From contig JADLAZ010000103.1 in the NCBI GenBank assembly GCA_020849725.1, forward strand, positions 1 through 64,000: 64,000 nucleotides of DNA, read 5' to 3'. A program made the translations under genes and the position numbers. Every line of letters starts with the position of its first letter. The first letter of the stretch is position 1. Below, one piece after another: positions 10,002 through 18,818 of the stretch. Under the pieces are notes generated by a model. It had not been told where the DNA came from. It saw only the letters and a program-made list of their open reading frames with translations, and did not search any database. Source of the stretch: Chloroflexota bacterium. GTDB taxonomy: Bacteria; Chloroflexota; Chloroflexia; Thermomicrobiales; JADLAZ01.

Positions 10002-11244
10002 TGCGAGGGCGGGCGACGGCGTGATTGGCCGGTCGCTCGGCCGGCCCGGCCGCTGCCCGCGCCGTGAGTACCTTGTAGCGCGCGTCCGACCAGGCGACGG
10101 CCACGTTGCCGAAGACACGCGCGATCTCCGGCTCGTAGGGTAGGAAGCGGTTGGCGACCAGGAACAGCCGGCCGCCAGGGCGCAGCACCGCCGCCGCGCC
10201 GGCGATGAAGCGCGCCGTCGTGGCATAGGCGACGGCGCGGCCGACGTGAAATGGCGGATTCGTCACGACCACGTCGAAGCGTTCGCCGGCGATTGCCGCC
10301 GTGCCGTCGCTGGCGATGACGACGGCGTTGGCGATGCCGTTGGCGGCCAGGGTGCTGGCGGCCGAGCGCAGTGCACCGGCGGAGATGTCGACCAGCGTGA
10401 CCGCGCCGCGCGGGCCAGCCAGCCGCGCCGCCACCGCGCCGGCGATGCCGCTGCCGCAGCCGAGATCGAGAACGCGGTCGCCCGGCGCGATCGCCATCGT
10501 CTCGATCAGCGCGACTGTGCCGGCGTCGAGCGCCTCCCAGGCGAACACACCGGGGCGGGTGTGGATGGTGAAAGTCGTGCCGCGCAGCACGACCGTGCAG
10601 GCGTGGAAGACGGCATGGTCCAGGAGCGGGTCGTCGAACGCCGCCAGCCGCGGCGGTGGCACGGCCGGGCGAACGGCGACAGCGATGCGGTGGCCCTTGC
10701 CGTAGGCCAGAGTCGTCAGATTGCCGAACAGCGCCGCGGCGTCCCGCAGCGCCGGCCGGATGCCCTCGTTGCTGCCGCCGGCCAGGTAGAGCCGGCCACC
10801 GGGCACGAGCGCGCCAAAGGCGTCCCAGATCAACTGCCGTCCCGGCCGCGCGCCTATCGGCAGCCGGACGAGCGCGATATCGGCCGGCGCGGCCGGCAGC
10901 GCGGCGGCGCCGTCGCTCAGGTAGACGGTGGTGGTGGCCAGCGCGTTGGCGGCCATGGTCTGCTCGGTCGCGGCCTGGTCCAGAATGGTTGCCGCCGCCA
11001 GTCGCACCCGGCCGGCCGGGGCGCGCGCCGCGGCGACGGCGCCGACCAGTCCCGCACCACTGTTCAGGTCCAGGACGATCGCACCGTCGTCGATGGCCAG
11101 CGTGCCGGCCAGCAGCACCGCTGCCGGGTCGCGCGGGTCGCCGCTGCCGGCGGCCGCGACGAGCAGACGCCGCTCCGGTAGGTCGAACGGTAGCAGGTCC
11201 GAGCCGGGTGGCGCCGGCTCCCGGCGGACATCACGCCTGGGCAT
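9979..11244 (-). CDS. RsmC/RlmG-like class I SAM methyltransferase
   Basis: The protein is 421 residues with a duplicated Rossmann architecture. The C-terminal domain has the SAM-binding VLDLGCGSGIAGAVAA segment (about residue 260) and the catalytic NPPF motif (VVTNPPFHVGRAV) of N2-guanine rRNA methyltransferases. The N-terminal domain (IVLDLNSGAGLVGAVA) looks like the degenerate, substrate-binding copy seen in RsmC and RlmG. ATG at 11244 lies four bases after the stop of the lipoprotein gene, suggesting coupling; a TTG at 11265 is a less likely start. Target is probably a 16S or 23S guanine, but unproven. Confidence 0.8.
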   Translation of the reverse strand: MPRRDVRREPAPPGSDLLPFDLPERRLLVAAAGSGDPRDPAAVLLAGTLAIDDGAIVLDLNSGAGLVGAVAAARAPAGRVRLAAATILDQAATEQTMAANALATTTVYLSDGAAALPAAPADIALVRLPIGARPGRQLIWDAFGALVPGGRLYLAGGSNEGIRPALRDAAALFGNLTTLAYGKGHRIAVAVRPAVPPPRLAAFDDPLLDHAVFHACTVVLRGTTFTIHTRPGVFAWEALDAGTVALIETMAIAPGDRVLDLGCGSGIAGAVAARLAGPRGAVTLVDISAGALRSAASTLAANGIANAVVIASDGTAAIAGERFDVVVTNPPFHVGRAVAYATTARFIAGAAAVLRPGGRLFLVANRFLPYEPEIARVFGNVAVAWSDARYKVLTARAAAGPAERPANHAVARPRIRQRRPV

Positions 11245-11248
11245 CGCC

Positions 11249-12280
11249 TCACGCGGCCCAGTCAAAGGGGCCGAAGCCGGCGGTCGGCGTCACCAGCGTC
11301 ACCGTGCCGGTCGCCACCTCGAGGACGAACAGTCCGTCGCCACTCTGGAGCGCCAGCCGCTTGCCGTCTGGCGACCAGGCGGCGATCAGATCATCGGCGG
11401 CCAGCGCCGCCAGTAGCTCGAGTTTGCCGGTGTCGACGTCGATCAGCCACAGGTCGAGCGGGAAGCCGTGGGCGGCCACGGGCGGCGGCCAGCCCTGGCC
11501 GGTGGCGCGCGGCAGCGTGAGCGTCCAGCGCGGCGTTGCGCGCGGGCCACCGGCGGCCGTGACGACGAGTTGGCGGCCATCAGGCGAGAACCGTGCCGAC
11601 CAGAGTAGGCCGAACGATGCGTCGCTCACCAGTGGCCGGGCGTTGCCGCCATCGTTGTCGGCCAGCCACAGCGATGGGACCAGTGCCGGTGGCGGCGCGC
11701 CCGGCTGGACCCGCGGGGCGTCGGCGGGCACACCGATGAAGGCCAGTCGCCCGTCGCTCGGTGCGACTGCCGGCGAGTCGGCGTCCGTTGCGATCACTGT
11801 GCGCGCGCCACTGGACAGATCGAGACGCAGCAGTTGCTGGACTGCCATGAGCTGGGCCTGACCGGCGGGCTTGTGGCTGAACGAGTAAGCGAAGTAGAGC
11901 GCTGTGCCATCGCTTGACCAGGCCGGGGCGCGCGCCAGCCCGCCGTCGATATCGTGAGTGAAGACGGCGCGCGGATTGGCTCCGTCAGTGCCGACGACAT
12001 AGATATCCGCGCCAAAGCTGGCGGTGGGCGCCGGCACGGGGGTGAAGGTGTAGGCAATCTGGCGGCCGTCAGGCGATACGGCCGGGTCCAGCACGGTGCC
12101 CTTGCCCCGGCCGTGGAACACTTCCCGCGCCGGGGCGCGCCCATCCGGGTTGACGAGCAGCAGGCGGTCGCCGTCGGCGTAGACGATGCGGCCGCCAGCG
12201 GCGCCGGCCGGCACGGGCGCCGGCGCGCAGGCAGCGACGATCAGACCGAACGCCACCAGCAGCGCGAAGACGCGTGACAT
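11249..12280 (-). CDS. TolB-like beta-propeller lipoprotein
   Basis: The protein is 343 residues. A type II signal peptide with lipobox IVAAC places the acylated Cys at residue 18. The mature part has WD40-like/PD40 repeats: LDPAVSPDGRQIAYTF, RAPAWSSDGTALYFAY, WSARFSPDGRQLVVT and AAWSPDGKRLALQS. It should be anchored outside the cytoplasmic membrane, acting as a binding scaffold. No Tol-Pal genes are nearby, so the TolB name describes fold only. ATG at 12280 was chosen because the signal peptide starts there. A -10-like TATAGT lies 73 bases upstream. Confidence 0.85.
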   Translation of the reverse strand: MSRVFALLVAFGLIVAACAPAPVPAGAAGGRIVYADGDRLLLVNPDGRAPAREVFHGRGKGTVLDPAVSPDGRQIAYTFTPVPAPTASFGADIYVVGTDGANPRAVFTHDIDGGLARAPAWSSDGTALYFAYSFSHKPAGQAQLMAVQQLLRLDLSSGARTVIATDADSPAVAPSDGRLAFIGVPADAPRVQPGAPPPALVPSLWLADNDGGNARPLVSDASFGLLWSARFSPDGRQLVVTAAGGPRATPRWTLTLPRATGQGWPPPVAAHGFPLDLWLIDVDTGKLELLAALAADDLIAAWSPDGKRLALQSGDGLFVLEVATGTVTLVTPTAGFGPFDWAA

Positions 12281-12529
12281 CGGCACCTGACCTTGGTAGC
12301 AGCCGTCAGGGCGCACTGGTGAGGAAGGCTCACCGCGTCGCACCGCGCACTGACTATACGACACCGGGCGCGGTCAAATCGCGGCCAGGCTGGTCGCCGT
12401 CACTCCGACTCGGACGCCGCGTGCGCCTGCCATGCGCCGAGCCTGGCGACGAAGCCTGGCGCCAGTGGTCGCAGCCGCTCCAGCAGGGTCAGGCGGTTGA
12501 GGTATGGTCGGGTGCGAGCAGTCGTCTGA
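12281..12529. other. Intergenic stretch upstream of the NHL remnant
   Basis: It holds the probable promoter region of the lipoprotein gene, with TATAGT at 12358 to 12353 on the minus strand. No gene is recognised. Part of it may be the eroded 5' end of the propeller remnant that follows. Confidence 0.4.
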
Positions 12530-12808
12530 CGCCCAAATGCCTCCCAGACCAGGGCCGCCTGTCGGCTGCCGCAGGGCAGCGCGGTTGATGACCAGGACCG
12601 GGTCTGCGTCGCTGGGCTGACGACTCGGGTGCAACAACTGACGCTGACTGGTCGTGAAGAGGCGCTGTGGGGTGGGGCGGGCGAATGGGACGTGCCGCTC
12701 GTGCAGCCAGTCGGCCTGGCGGTCAACGAGGCCGGCGAGCTGTACGTCGCCGACGCGGGCGCCGGTCGTCTGGTGTGGCTCCGTCCACTCGCAGCCATCG
12801 ACCGCTGA
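12530..12808 (+). pseudogene. Remnant of an NHL-repeat beta-propeller gene (3' end)
   Basis: One open stretch of 92 codons ends at TGA 12806-12808. Its last 60 residues read as one NHL blade and a half: RVQQLTLTGREEALWGG, then QPVGLAVNEAGELYVADAG and GRLVWLRPL. NHL proteins have six such blades and a secretion or membrane signal; here the frame is closed upstream by a TGA at 12527 and no credible start or ribosome site exists. The neighbouring frames upstream do not continue the fold clearly. I read it as a decayed gene. It lies convergent to rsmG. Confidence 0.5.
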
Positions 12809-12831
12809 CTGGGCCAGGGCCGCCAGCGACG

Positions 12832-13569
12832 TCAACGCAACGGCTGGTGCGCCGGCAGCCCGGCCCGCCGCGGGTAGGCCGCCGGCGTCGGCCCGACCTT
12901 GCGAATGACGACGATCTGGCGATCGTCCAGACCGGGCAGGTCGAGCGGCACGACACCGACCAGGTCGCCGCCCAGCCGGCGCAGCGCCCGGTCGGCCGCG
13001 GCGATCTCGGCCTCGACGCCGGTCGTCTTGGCCGCCAGCAGCCGCCCGCCGGGGCGCAGGAACGGCAGGCACAGCTCGACCAGCGCCGGCAGCGGCGCGA
13101 CCGCGCGCGCGGTGGCCAGATCGAACTGCTCGCGCAGGTCGGGCTGGTGCGCCAGGTCCTCGGCGCGGCCGTGACGCGCCTCGACGCCGGCCAGGTCGAG
13201 CGCGGCCACCGCCGCCCGCAGAAACGCCACCTTCTTGCCCGTTGCCTCGACCAGCGTGACGCGCAGCCCGGGCGCGAGAATCGCCAGCGGCAGGCCCGGC
13301 AGCCCGCCGCCGCTGCCGACGTCGACCAGCCGGGCGGTCACGAGCGCCGCCTGATCGACGGCGCGCAGGAAGCCGACCGCGTCGACCAGGTGCAGAAGCT
13401 CGAACGCGGCCGGCTCGCGCACGCCGGTCAGATTGACGCGCTGGTTCCAGTCGAGCAGCAGCGTCCGGTAGCGGTCGAGCGCGGCGATCTGCGCCCCATC
13501 GACGGACGCGCCGACGGCGCCGACGGCGGCCCGCACCGCCGGCAGGGTCGCCGCCGGAGGACCGCTCAC
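12832..13569 (-). CDS. rsmG: 16S rRNA (guanine-N7)-methyltransferase RsmG
   Basis: The protein is 245 residues. RsmG methylates N7 of G527 in 16S rRNA using SAM. The family markers are present: LDWNQRVNLTGVREP near residue 40, the SAM site LVDVGSGGGLPGLPLA near residue 87, and the ATARAVAPLPALVEL segment. The GTG start overlaps the dxs stop as GTGA, so it is translationally coupled to dxs. RsmG is otherwise often near gidA/parAB; this arrangement is different. The C-terminal 15 residues are a basic tail. Confidence 0.92.
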   Translation of the reverse strand: MSGPPAATLPAVRAAVGAVGASVDGAQIAALDRYRTLLLDWNQRVNLTGVREPAAFELLHLVDAVGFLRAVDQAALVTARLVDVGSGGGLPGLPLAILAPGLRVTLVEATGKKVAFLRAAVAALDLAGVEARHGRAEDLAHQPDLREQFDLATARAVAPLPALVELCLPFLRPGGRLLAAKTTGVEAEIAAADRALRRLGGDLVGVVPLDLPGLDDRQIVVIRKVGPTPAAYPRRAGLPAHQPLR

Positions 13570-15467
13570 CCCCGACCCGCCGTGCCGGCCAGGGCAGCGC
13601 CACCGTGGGAGTGTGCCAGCTCGCCTGCCGCAGCGGTGATGTCGCCGGGGGTCAATCCGACCTGCGTGCGCAGCTCAGCCAGGGCACCATGCTCGACGAA
13701 CGCATCACTCAGGCCGAGCGCGCGCAGGCGCACGTCGGACAGCCCGGCTCGGTGATACAGCTCACCGATGGCGCTGCCGAAGCCGCCGGCCAGCACACCC
13801 TCCTCGACGGTGATGACGCGCCCGATGCGCCGGCCCAGGTCCAGCAGCAGCGCCTCGTCGAGTGGCTTGATGAAGCGGGCATTGACGACCGTCGCCGCCA
13901 CTCCCGCCCGCGCCAGGTCCTCGGCTGCCTGCTGGGCCACGGCGACCATCGCACCAACCGCCACGATCGCGACGTCGTCACCGGAGCGCAGCACCTCGGC
14001 CACGCCGATCGGCAGGATCGCCGGCGCGGCCGGCGGCTCCACGCCGGGGCCGGCGCCGCGTGGGTAGCGCAGCGCACTGGGGCCGTCCAGCGTCAGCGCC
14101 GTCGCCAGCATGTCGCACAGCTCGGCCTCGTCCTTCGGCGCCATCAGCGTCATGTTGGGGATCAAGCGCAAGTAGGCGATGTCGAGTGCGCCGTGGTGCG
14201 TGCGGCCGTCCTCGCCGACCAGCCCGGCGCGGTCGATGGCGAAGATGACCGGCAGCTTCTGAATGGCGACGTCGTGGATGATCTGGTCGTAGGCGCGCTG
14301 CAGGAAGGTCGAGTAGATGGCTGCCACGGGCCGGAAGCCCTCCACCGCCAGCCCGGCGGCGAAGGTGACGGCGTGCTGCTCGGCGATGCCGACGTCGTAG
14401 AAGCGGCTGGGATGCTGCGCCTGGAAGGTCGCTAACCCCGTGCCCGACGACATGGCGGCGGTGATGCCGACGATGCGCCGGTCAGTGTCGGCCAGCCGCG
14501 CCAGGCAAGCGCCGAAGATATCCTGATAGGCTGGCGACTTCTTCGGCAGCGGCGCCCCCGGCACGCCGGGCGGCGGCAGATTGTAGAGCTTGAGCGAGTC
14601 GTCCTCGGCGGGCTTGAAGCCTTTGCCCTTCTTGGTCAGGACGTGCAGGAAGAGTGGCGGGTCGATCGTCTTGGCCCGCTTGAAGATATCGACCATCAGG
14701 CCGATGTCGTGGCCGTCGATCGGGCCAAGGTAGGTGAAGCCCAGCTCCTCCCAGATCAGCGTTACCGGCGAGGCGAACTCCCGAATGCCGTGCTTGGCGC
14801 GCTTGCCCAGCTCGACCAGGTGATCGCCCTGCGGCAGGTGGCGCAGCATCTGCTCGACTCGCTCCTTGGCGCCCTGATAGAACTCGCCGGAGCGCAGGCG
14901 CGTCAGGTACTCGTTGAGGGCGCCGACCGACGGCGAGATCGACATCTCATTGTCGTTCAGGACGACGATCAGCGGCAGCTTGAGATGGCCGGCGTTGTTG
15001 AGCGCCTCGTAGGCCATGCCACCAGTCAGCGCGCCGTCGCCGATGACCGCGACGGCATGATACGGGTCGCCGCGCAGGTGCATGCCGGCGGCCATGCCGA
15101 GCGCGGCGCTGATCGACGTGCTGGTGTGGCCAGCGCCGAAAGCGTCGTGCTCGCTCTCCTCGCGCGCCAGGAAGCCGCACAGGCCGCCGTATTGGCGCAG
15201 CGTCTCCATGCGATCGTTGCGACCGGTCAGCACCTTGTGGGCGTAGGCCTGGTGGCCGACATCCCAGACGATGCGATCGTGTGGCGAGTCGAAGGTGGCC
15301 AGCAGCGCGACGGTCAGTTCGACCGTGCCCAGGTTGGGGGAGAAGTGCCCACCAGTCTTAGGGATGCACTCGATCAGGCGGGCGCGGACCTCGTCAGCCA
15401 GGACCGTCAATTGCTCGGTGGTGAGCCGCGTGAGGTCCTGCGGGCCAGTGATCGTGTCCAGGAACAT
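13566..15467 (-). CDS. dxs: 1-deoxy-D-xylulose-5-phosphate synthase
   Basis: The protein is 633 residues, full length for DXS. It condenses pyruvate and glyceraldehyde 3-phosphate with thiamine diphosphate, the first step of the MEP isoprenoid pathway. Seen are IVWDVGHQAYAHK, the GAGHTSTSISAALG segment, the ThDP/Mg motif GDGALTGGMAYEALNNAG, GPIDGHD, and the central DVGIAEQHAVTFAAGLA with the catalytic Glu. The C-terminal transketolase domain follows (VEEGVLAGGFGSAI). ATG at 15467 is preceded by AGGAG. It overlaps rsmG by four bases. ispE of the same pathway lies at 52.0 kb. Confidence 0.96.
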   Translation of the reverse strand: MFLDTITGPQDLTRLTTEQLTVLADEVRARLIECIPKTGGHFSPNLGTVELTVALLATFDSPHDRIVWDVGHQAYAHKVLTGRNDRMETLRQYGGLCGFLAREESEHDAFGAGHTSTSISAALGMAAGMHLRGDPYHAVAVIGDGALTGGMAYEALNNAGHLKLPLIVVLNDNEMSISPSVGALNEYLTRLRSGEFYQGAKERVEQMLRHLPQGDHLVELGKRAKHGIREFASPVTLIWEELGFTYLGPIDGHDIGLMVDIFKRAKTIDPPLFLHVLTKKGKGFKPAEDDSLKLYNLPPPGVPGAPLPKKSPAYQDIFGACLARLADTDRRIVGITAAMSSGTGLATFQAQHPSRFYDVGIAEQHAVTFAAGLAVEGFRPVAAIYSTFLQRAYDQIIHDVAIQKLPVIFAIDRAGLVGEDGRTHHGALDIAYLRLIPNMTLMAPKDEAELCDMLATALTLDGPSALRYPRGAGPGVEPPAAPAILPIGVAEVLRSGDDVAIVAVGAMVAVAQQAAEDLARAGVAATVVNARFIKPLDEALLLDLGRRIGRVITVEEGVLAGGFGSAIGELYHRAGLSDVRLRALGLSDAFVEHGALAELRTQVGLTPGDITAAAGELAHSHGGAALAGTAGRG

Positions 15468-15574
15468 CAGCGCTCCTATCGGATCGCCGCTCGCCGATCG
15501 GTTCGGTGAGCAGGCGCGTCCGGTTCCCAATGAAAGACGAACGACGGGCGTCGGACGGGCTCAGCCGGGCGTGA

Positions 15575-15603
15575 TTGCGCCGCCAAAACCACCACAGTAT
15601 ACT
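15575..15603 (+). promoter_or_regulatory. Promoter for rsfS
   Basis: TTGCGC (15575-15580) and TATACT (15598-15603) are separated by exactly 17 bases. The -10 box matches five of six consensus bases. The leader to the GTG at 15716 would be about 105 bases. Confidence 0.45.
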
Positions 15604-15715
15604 ATCGCGGCTGGTCGCCGTTGGCGTGGCGGGGGTGCGTGCCACCAGGGCAGCGCCGAGAAACCAGCGCCGGTCGTCGGCGTTGTTCGCACAGAGCCAT
15701 GCGCCGCGAAAGGGT

Positions 15716-16066
15716 GTGCCGATCAACGCCGATTCTGTGGCCCGCACGATCGCGCACACAGCGTCCGACGCGATGGCTGCCGACGTGGTGGTGCTGGGCA
15801 TCAGCGACCTGACGACGATCGCCGACTACTTCGTGATCTGCACCGCCGACAACGAGCGGCAGTTGCGGGCGATCCAGCGCGATATTGACGAGGCGATGAC
15901 CACGCTCGGCGTCAATGTGCGTCGCGTCGAGGGCACGCCGGACTCGGGCTGGGTGCTGATGGATTGCGGCGATGTGATCGTGCATATCTTTGGCAAGGAG
16001 CAGCGGGCCTTCTACAGCCTCGATCAGTTGTGGGCCGGCGGCCAGACCGTGCTGGTTATCCAGTAG
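15716..16066 (+). CDS. rsfS: Ribosomal silencing factor RsfS (Iojap/YbeB)
   Basis: The protein is 116 residues from GTG 15716, the usual RsfS length. An upstream in-frame extension back to 15575 has no family similarity. RsfS binds L14 on the 50S subunit and blocks subunit joining in starvation. The diagnostic core is present: ADVVVLGISDLTTIADYFVI, DNERQLRAI, VEGTPDSGWVLMDCGDVIVH and FYSLDQLW. An AAGG-type site precedes the GTG closely. The usual neighbours nadD and obg are absent. Confidence 0.92.
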   Translation: MPINADSVARTIAHTASDAMAADVVVLGISDLTTIADYFVICTADNERQLRAIQRDIDEAMTTLGVNVRRVEGTPDSGWVLMDCGDVIVHIFGKEQRAFYSLDQLWAGGQTVLVIQ

Positions 16067-16105
16067 CCGACCCCGACGTGCGCCAGTACAGGAGCACCGG
16101 CGACT

Positions 16106-16303
16106 ATGACGACCGCGGACCTCGCTCGTGAGCGAACCATCGTCTTCCTGACCGGAGCGACGTTCGGCGCACTGCTCGGCCTGGCGATTGGATCCTGGGT
16201 CGGCGATGCGCTCACCGGCGCAGTGTTGAGCGCCTGGCGATGGGTGCGGGAGGAGATCTTCCATCAGGAGGATGAGATCGACTTCGAGTTGCTGCTGCAG
16301 TAG
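16106..16303 (+). CDS. Small single-pass membrane protein, unknown
   Basis: The protein is 65 residues. It has one hydrophobic helix (about residues 12-35, with GATFGALLGLAIGSWVGDAL) and an acidic cytoplasm-type tail EEIFHQEDEIDFELLLQ. AGGAG lies about 12 bases upstream of ATG 16106. The first helix has a glycine-zipper look (GATFGALLGLAIGSWVG), suggesting helix packing. It follows rsfS by 39 bases and may share its transcript. The stop is five bases from the stop of the convergent DUF4173 gene. I do not recognise a family. Confidence 0.6.
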   Translation: MTTADLARERTIVFLTGATFGALLGLAIGSWVGDALTGAVLSAWRWVREEIFHQEDEIDFELLLQ

Positions 16304-16308
16304 CCGGC

Positions 16309-17877
16309 TCACGGGTGGCGTCCTTCCTGCCGGGTATTCACTGCGCTGCGGTTCGTGGATGTGTCCGCGCGGCCGGCGCTGATCCGAGCCAGCGAGGCCA
16401 CTTCGGCCTGGACGACCTGCCGGGCCTGCCAGCGGCCCCAGTTCCAGGAGCGCCAGTCCGGCTCCGTCGACGTCTCCCAGCGACGCAGCAACTGGGCGGC
16501 CACGGTGCGCTGTTCGGCTGGCTTGAGTGCCGGCAACGCCGCCACCAGCGCCGGCGCCGCGTCGGCGCTCAGCGAGGCGACGTAGCGGGCGTCGAACGAC
16601 TGCGCCGCGCTGGCCCGGCCGGCGTTGACACCGACGATGAGGGCATCAGGATTGGCCAGGTTGAGTGTCAGCAACAACGATGCCGCCGCCACCGCCGCGC
16701 CGAACGCGAACCGATCACGCCGGCCAGCCAGGGCCGTGGCGGCGAACCAGAGGCTGACTACCGCTAACCAGACCATCGCCGCCGCCGCATACAGGCGTTG
16801 CTCGGTCAGACCGTAGATGCTGGTGTACAGCCACAACCGCTGGGCGGCCGAGGCCAGCACCACCATCAGCAGCGCCACCAGGCCGCCGGCCAGCGCCACG
16901 AACAGGCGCGCGGCGGCGCTCGAGCGCGCCGCCTCTGCCCCCTCGTCACCGGCTCGGTCGCGCCGGAGCCAGTCGAGCAGCAGCAGCAGCGGCAGCGCCA
17001 GCGCGGCAACGGTGATCAGTTCGAAGAAGCCGCGCCGCGCATACTCGGCATAGGTCAACGCCGGGTCGGTCGCCACCAGCGCCGCGCCGCCGAACAGGTA
17101 CGGCGCCTGAATCGCGACGAAGACGGCGAACAGCGCGTCGAGCAGGCCGAGCACGATCGCTAGCTCGATGACCCCGAGGCCGTAGCGGCGCGGCCAGGGG
17201 CCAATCAGGTCGGCCTCGCTCCTGGCGAGCAGTGTCTGGTGCAGCCAGCCGGCGACGACCCAGGCCGCGAAGCCGGTGACGACGACATGCGCGGCAAGTT
17301 CGGTGACGAGCCAGCGCACGACCTCATTGAAGACGTGCGCGAAGGCAGCGTCGGCGGCGGCAAACAGGCCGCCGAAGATGAGCAGCAGCGGTGCGGCGAT
17401 GACGAGGCCCAGTCCGACTGACAGCGCCGGTCGCCGCCAGGCGCCACGCGGCAGCGTAGCCCAGGGGATCGACATCAGCGGTGGCAGGGGACCGCCGGTG
17501 CTGTAGAGGCTGCTGATCAGCGGTGCGCCCAGCCAGGTGGCAACGCCGGACACTCGCAGCCGGCCAGCGCCGGCACGCAACGCCAGCAGGGCCAGCGTGC
17601 CGCCCAGCGCCAGCAGGTTGAGGGTGGTCAGCATGCCCGAGTCGCGCCAGGCCAGCCCGCCGGCGAGCAGCAGCGCCGGCAGCGCCAGCCACCGGCCGGC
17701 GCCACTGAGCGGTGTTGCCCGCCAGCGCGCCACAAGTGCGCCCGCCAGCAGCAGACCGGCGACCCAGAGCGCCAGATTGACACCCCACGGGGCGGTGCGC
17801 AGCAGTGCGTCGGCGAGCAGTCCGACCAACAGCGCCGCCCCGAGCAGCGCCACGCCCAATTTCGTCGTGTCACTCAT
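16309..17877 (-). CDS. DUF4173-family multi-pass membrane protein
   Basis: The protein is 522 residues with about eleven hydrophobic segments. The C-terminal half carries the family marks: ARRGFFELITVAALALPLLL, a RLWLYTSIYGLTEQRLYA segment and DALIVGVNAGR. The last 90 residues are soluble. ATG at 17877 follows GGAGG. Function of the family is unknown; members often sit beside two-component genes, and here the divergent neighbour is a NarL-type regulator with its kinase. The 208-base gap between them probably carries both promoters. Confidence 0.75.
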   Translation of the reverse strand: MSDTTKLGVALLGAALLVGLLADALLRTAPWGVNLALWVAGLLLAGALVARWRATPLSGAGRWLALPALLLAGGLAWRDSGMLTTLNLLALGGTLALLALRAGAGRLRVSGVATWLGAPLISSLYSTGGPLPPLMSIPWATLPRGAWRRPALSVGLGLVIAAPLLLIFGGLFAAADAAFAHVFNEVVRWLVTELAAHVVVTGFAAWVVAGWLHQTLLARSEADLIGPWPRRYGLGVIELAIVLGLLDALFAVFVAIQAPYLFGGAALVATDPALTYAEYARRGFFELITVAALALPLLLLLDWLRRDRAGDEGAEAARSSAAARLFVALAGGLVALLMVVLASAAQRLWLYTSIYGLTEQRLYAAAAMVWLAVVSLWFAATALAGRRDRFAFGAAVAAASLLLTLNLANPDALIVGVNAGRASAAQSFDARYVASLSADAAPALVAALPALKPAEQRTVAAQLLRRWETSTEPDWRSWNWGRWQARQVVQAEVASLARISAGRADTSTNRSAVNTRQEGRHP

Positions 17878-18085
17878 CGCCACCTCCGCTCGCGCGGCCA
17901 CTCTGACGGGCCGCCGACTCGCAGCCTACGCCGCGCCGCGCCGCCTGCCGACGTTCTAAGGGCAGGGGGCTGACGCACCTGAGTGCTTGCCGCGGCGCGC
18001 GCCGGGTGATAGGCGTAGATGAGGGCGGCTTGGTCGCCCGCGCGGCGAAGACCCGCTGGCTCACGCTGACGGAGGTGGCGCGATC

Positions 18086-18793
18086 GTGCTCGACCTGCTG
18101 ATCGTGGAGGACAACGCGCGCCTGCGGCCGGCGCTGGCGGCCGGGTTGACGGCGACTAATGCGGTGCGCGTTGTCGGCGCGTGCGGCAGCGGCGAGGAGG
18201 CTCTCGCCTTCTGCCAGGCGACGCCGCCCGCGGTCATCTTGATGGATGTGCAATTGGCCGGCGCGCTCAATGGCGTCGACGCGGCCGTCGCCATCCGCCG
18301 CGAGGCGCCGCGCCTGCCGGTCGTCTTCTACTCGATTCAGGACGACGACGACTACTATCGGGCCTTTCTGCGCTCGGGCATTCTCAGCCACTACGCCTAC
18401 GTCCGCAAGTCGAACTATCTGCTGCCGGAGCTGATCGTGCCGCTGTTGCGCGACGCTGTCGCCGGCCGCAGCCTGATCGACCCGGAGATCGAGGGTCGGG
18501 TGCAGGCGGTGCGCCACAAAGACCAGCACGACCCAATGGCGCTGCTGGAGCCGAACGAGCAGGTCGTCGCCCGCCTGCTGGCCGATGGGCTGAGCAACGA
18601 GCAGATCGCTGACCGGCTTGGCTATCGCGACAAGCGCACCATCAGTCGCGTCAACGGCCAGATCTACGCCGCCTGGGGGCTGAACGACAGCGCTGTCGAC
18701 GAGAAGATCGCTCGCACGCGAGCGGCGATCATCGTTCGCGCCGGCCGCCTCTACCGCTGGGACGATGACGGGCGAGTGATGAGTGATGTGTGA
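18086..18793 (+). CDS. NarL/LuxR-type response regulator
   Basis: The protein is 235 residues. An N-terminal receiver (acidic Asp9, phospho-acceptor Asp54 in ILMDVQL) is followed by a LuxR-like helix-turn-helix: EPNEQVVARLLADGLSNEQI then ADRLGY and RTISRVNGQIYAAWGL. GTG 18086 is ten bases from GGAGG. The HTH is diverged from the usual LuxR pattern at the recognition helix. Its kinase follows after 25 bases. The pair is a complete two-component system; the signal and target genes are unknown, but the divergent DUF4173 gene is a candidate. Confidence 0.85.
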   Translation: MLDLLIVEDNARLRPALAAGLTATNAVRVVGACGSGEEALAFCQATPPAVILMDVQLAGALNGVDAAVAIRREAPRLPVVFYSIQDDDDYYRAFLRSGILSHYAYVRKSNYLLPELIVPLLRDAVAGRSLIDPEIEGRVQAVRHKDQHDPMALLEPNEQVVARLLADGLSNEQIADRLGYRDKRTISRVNGQIYAAWGLNDSAVDEKIARTRAAIIVRAGRLYRWDDDGRVMSDV

Positions 18794-18818
18794 TTAGTGA
18801 GGTCCTTCGCGCACGCCG

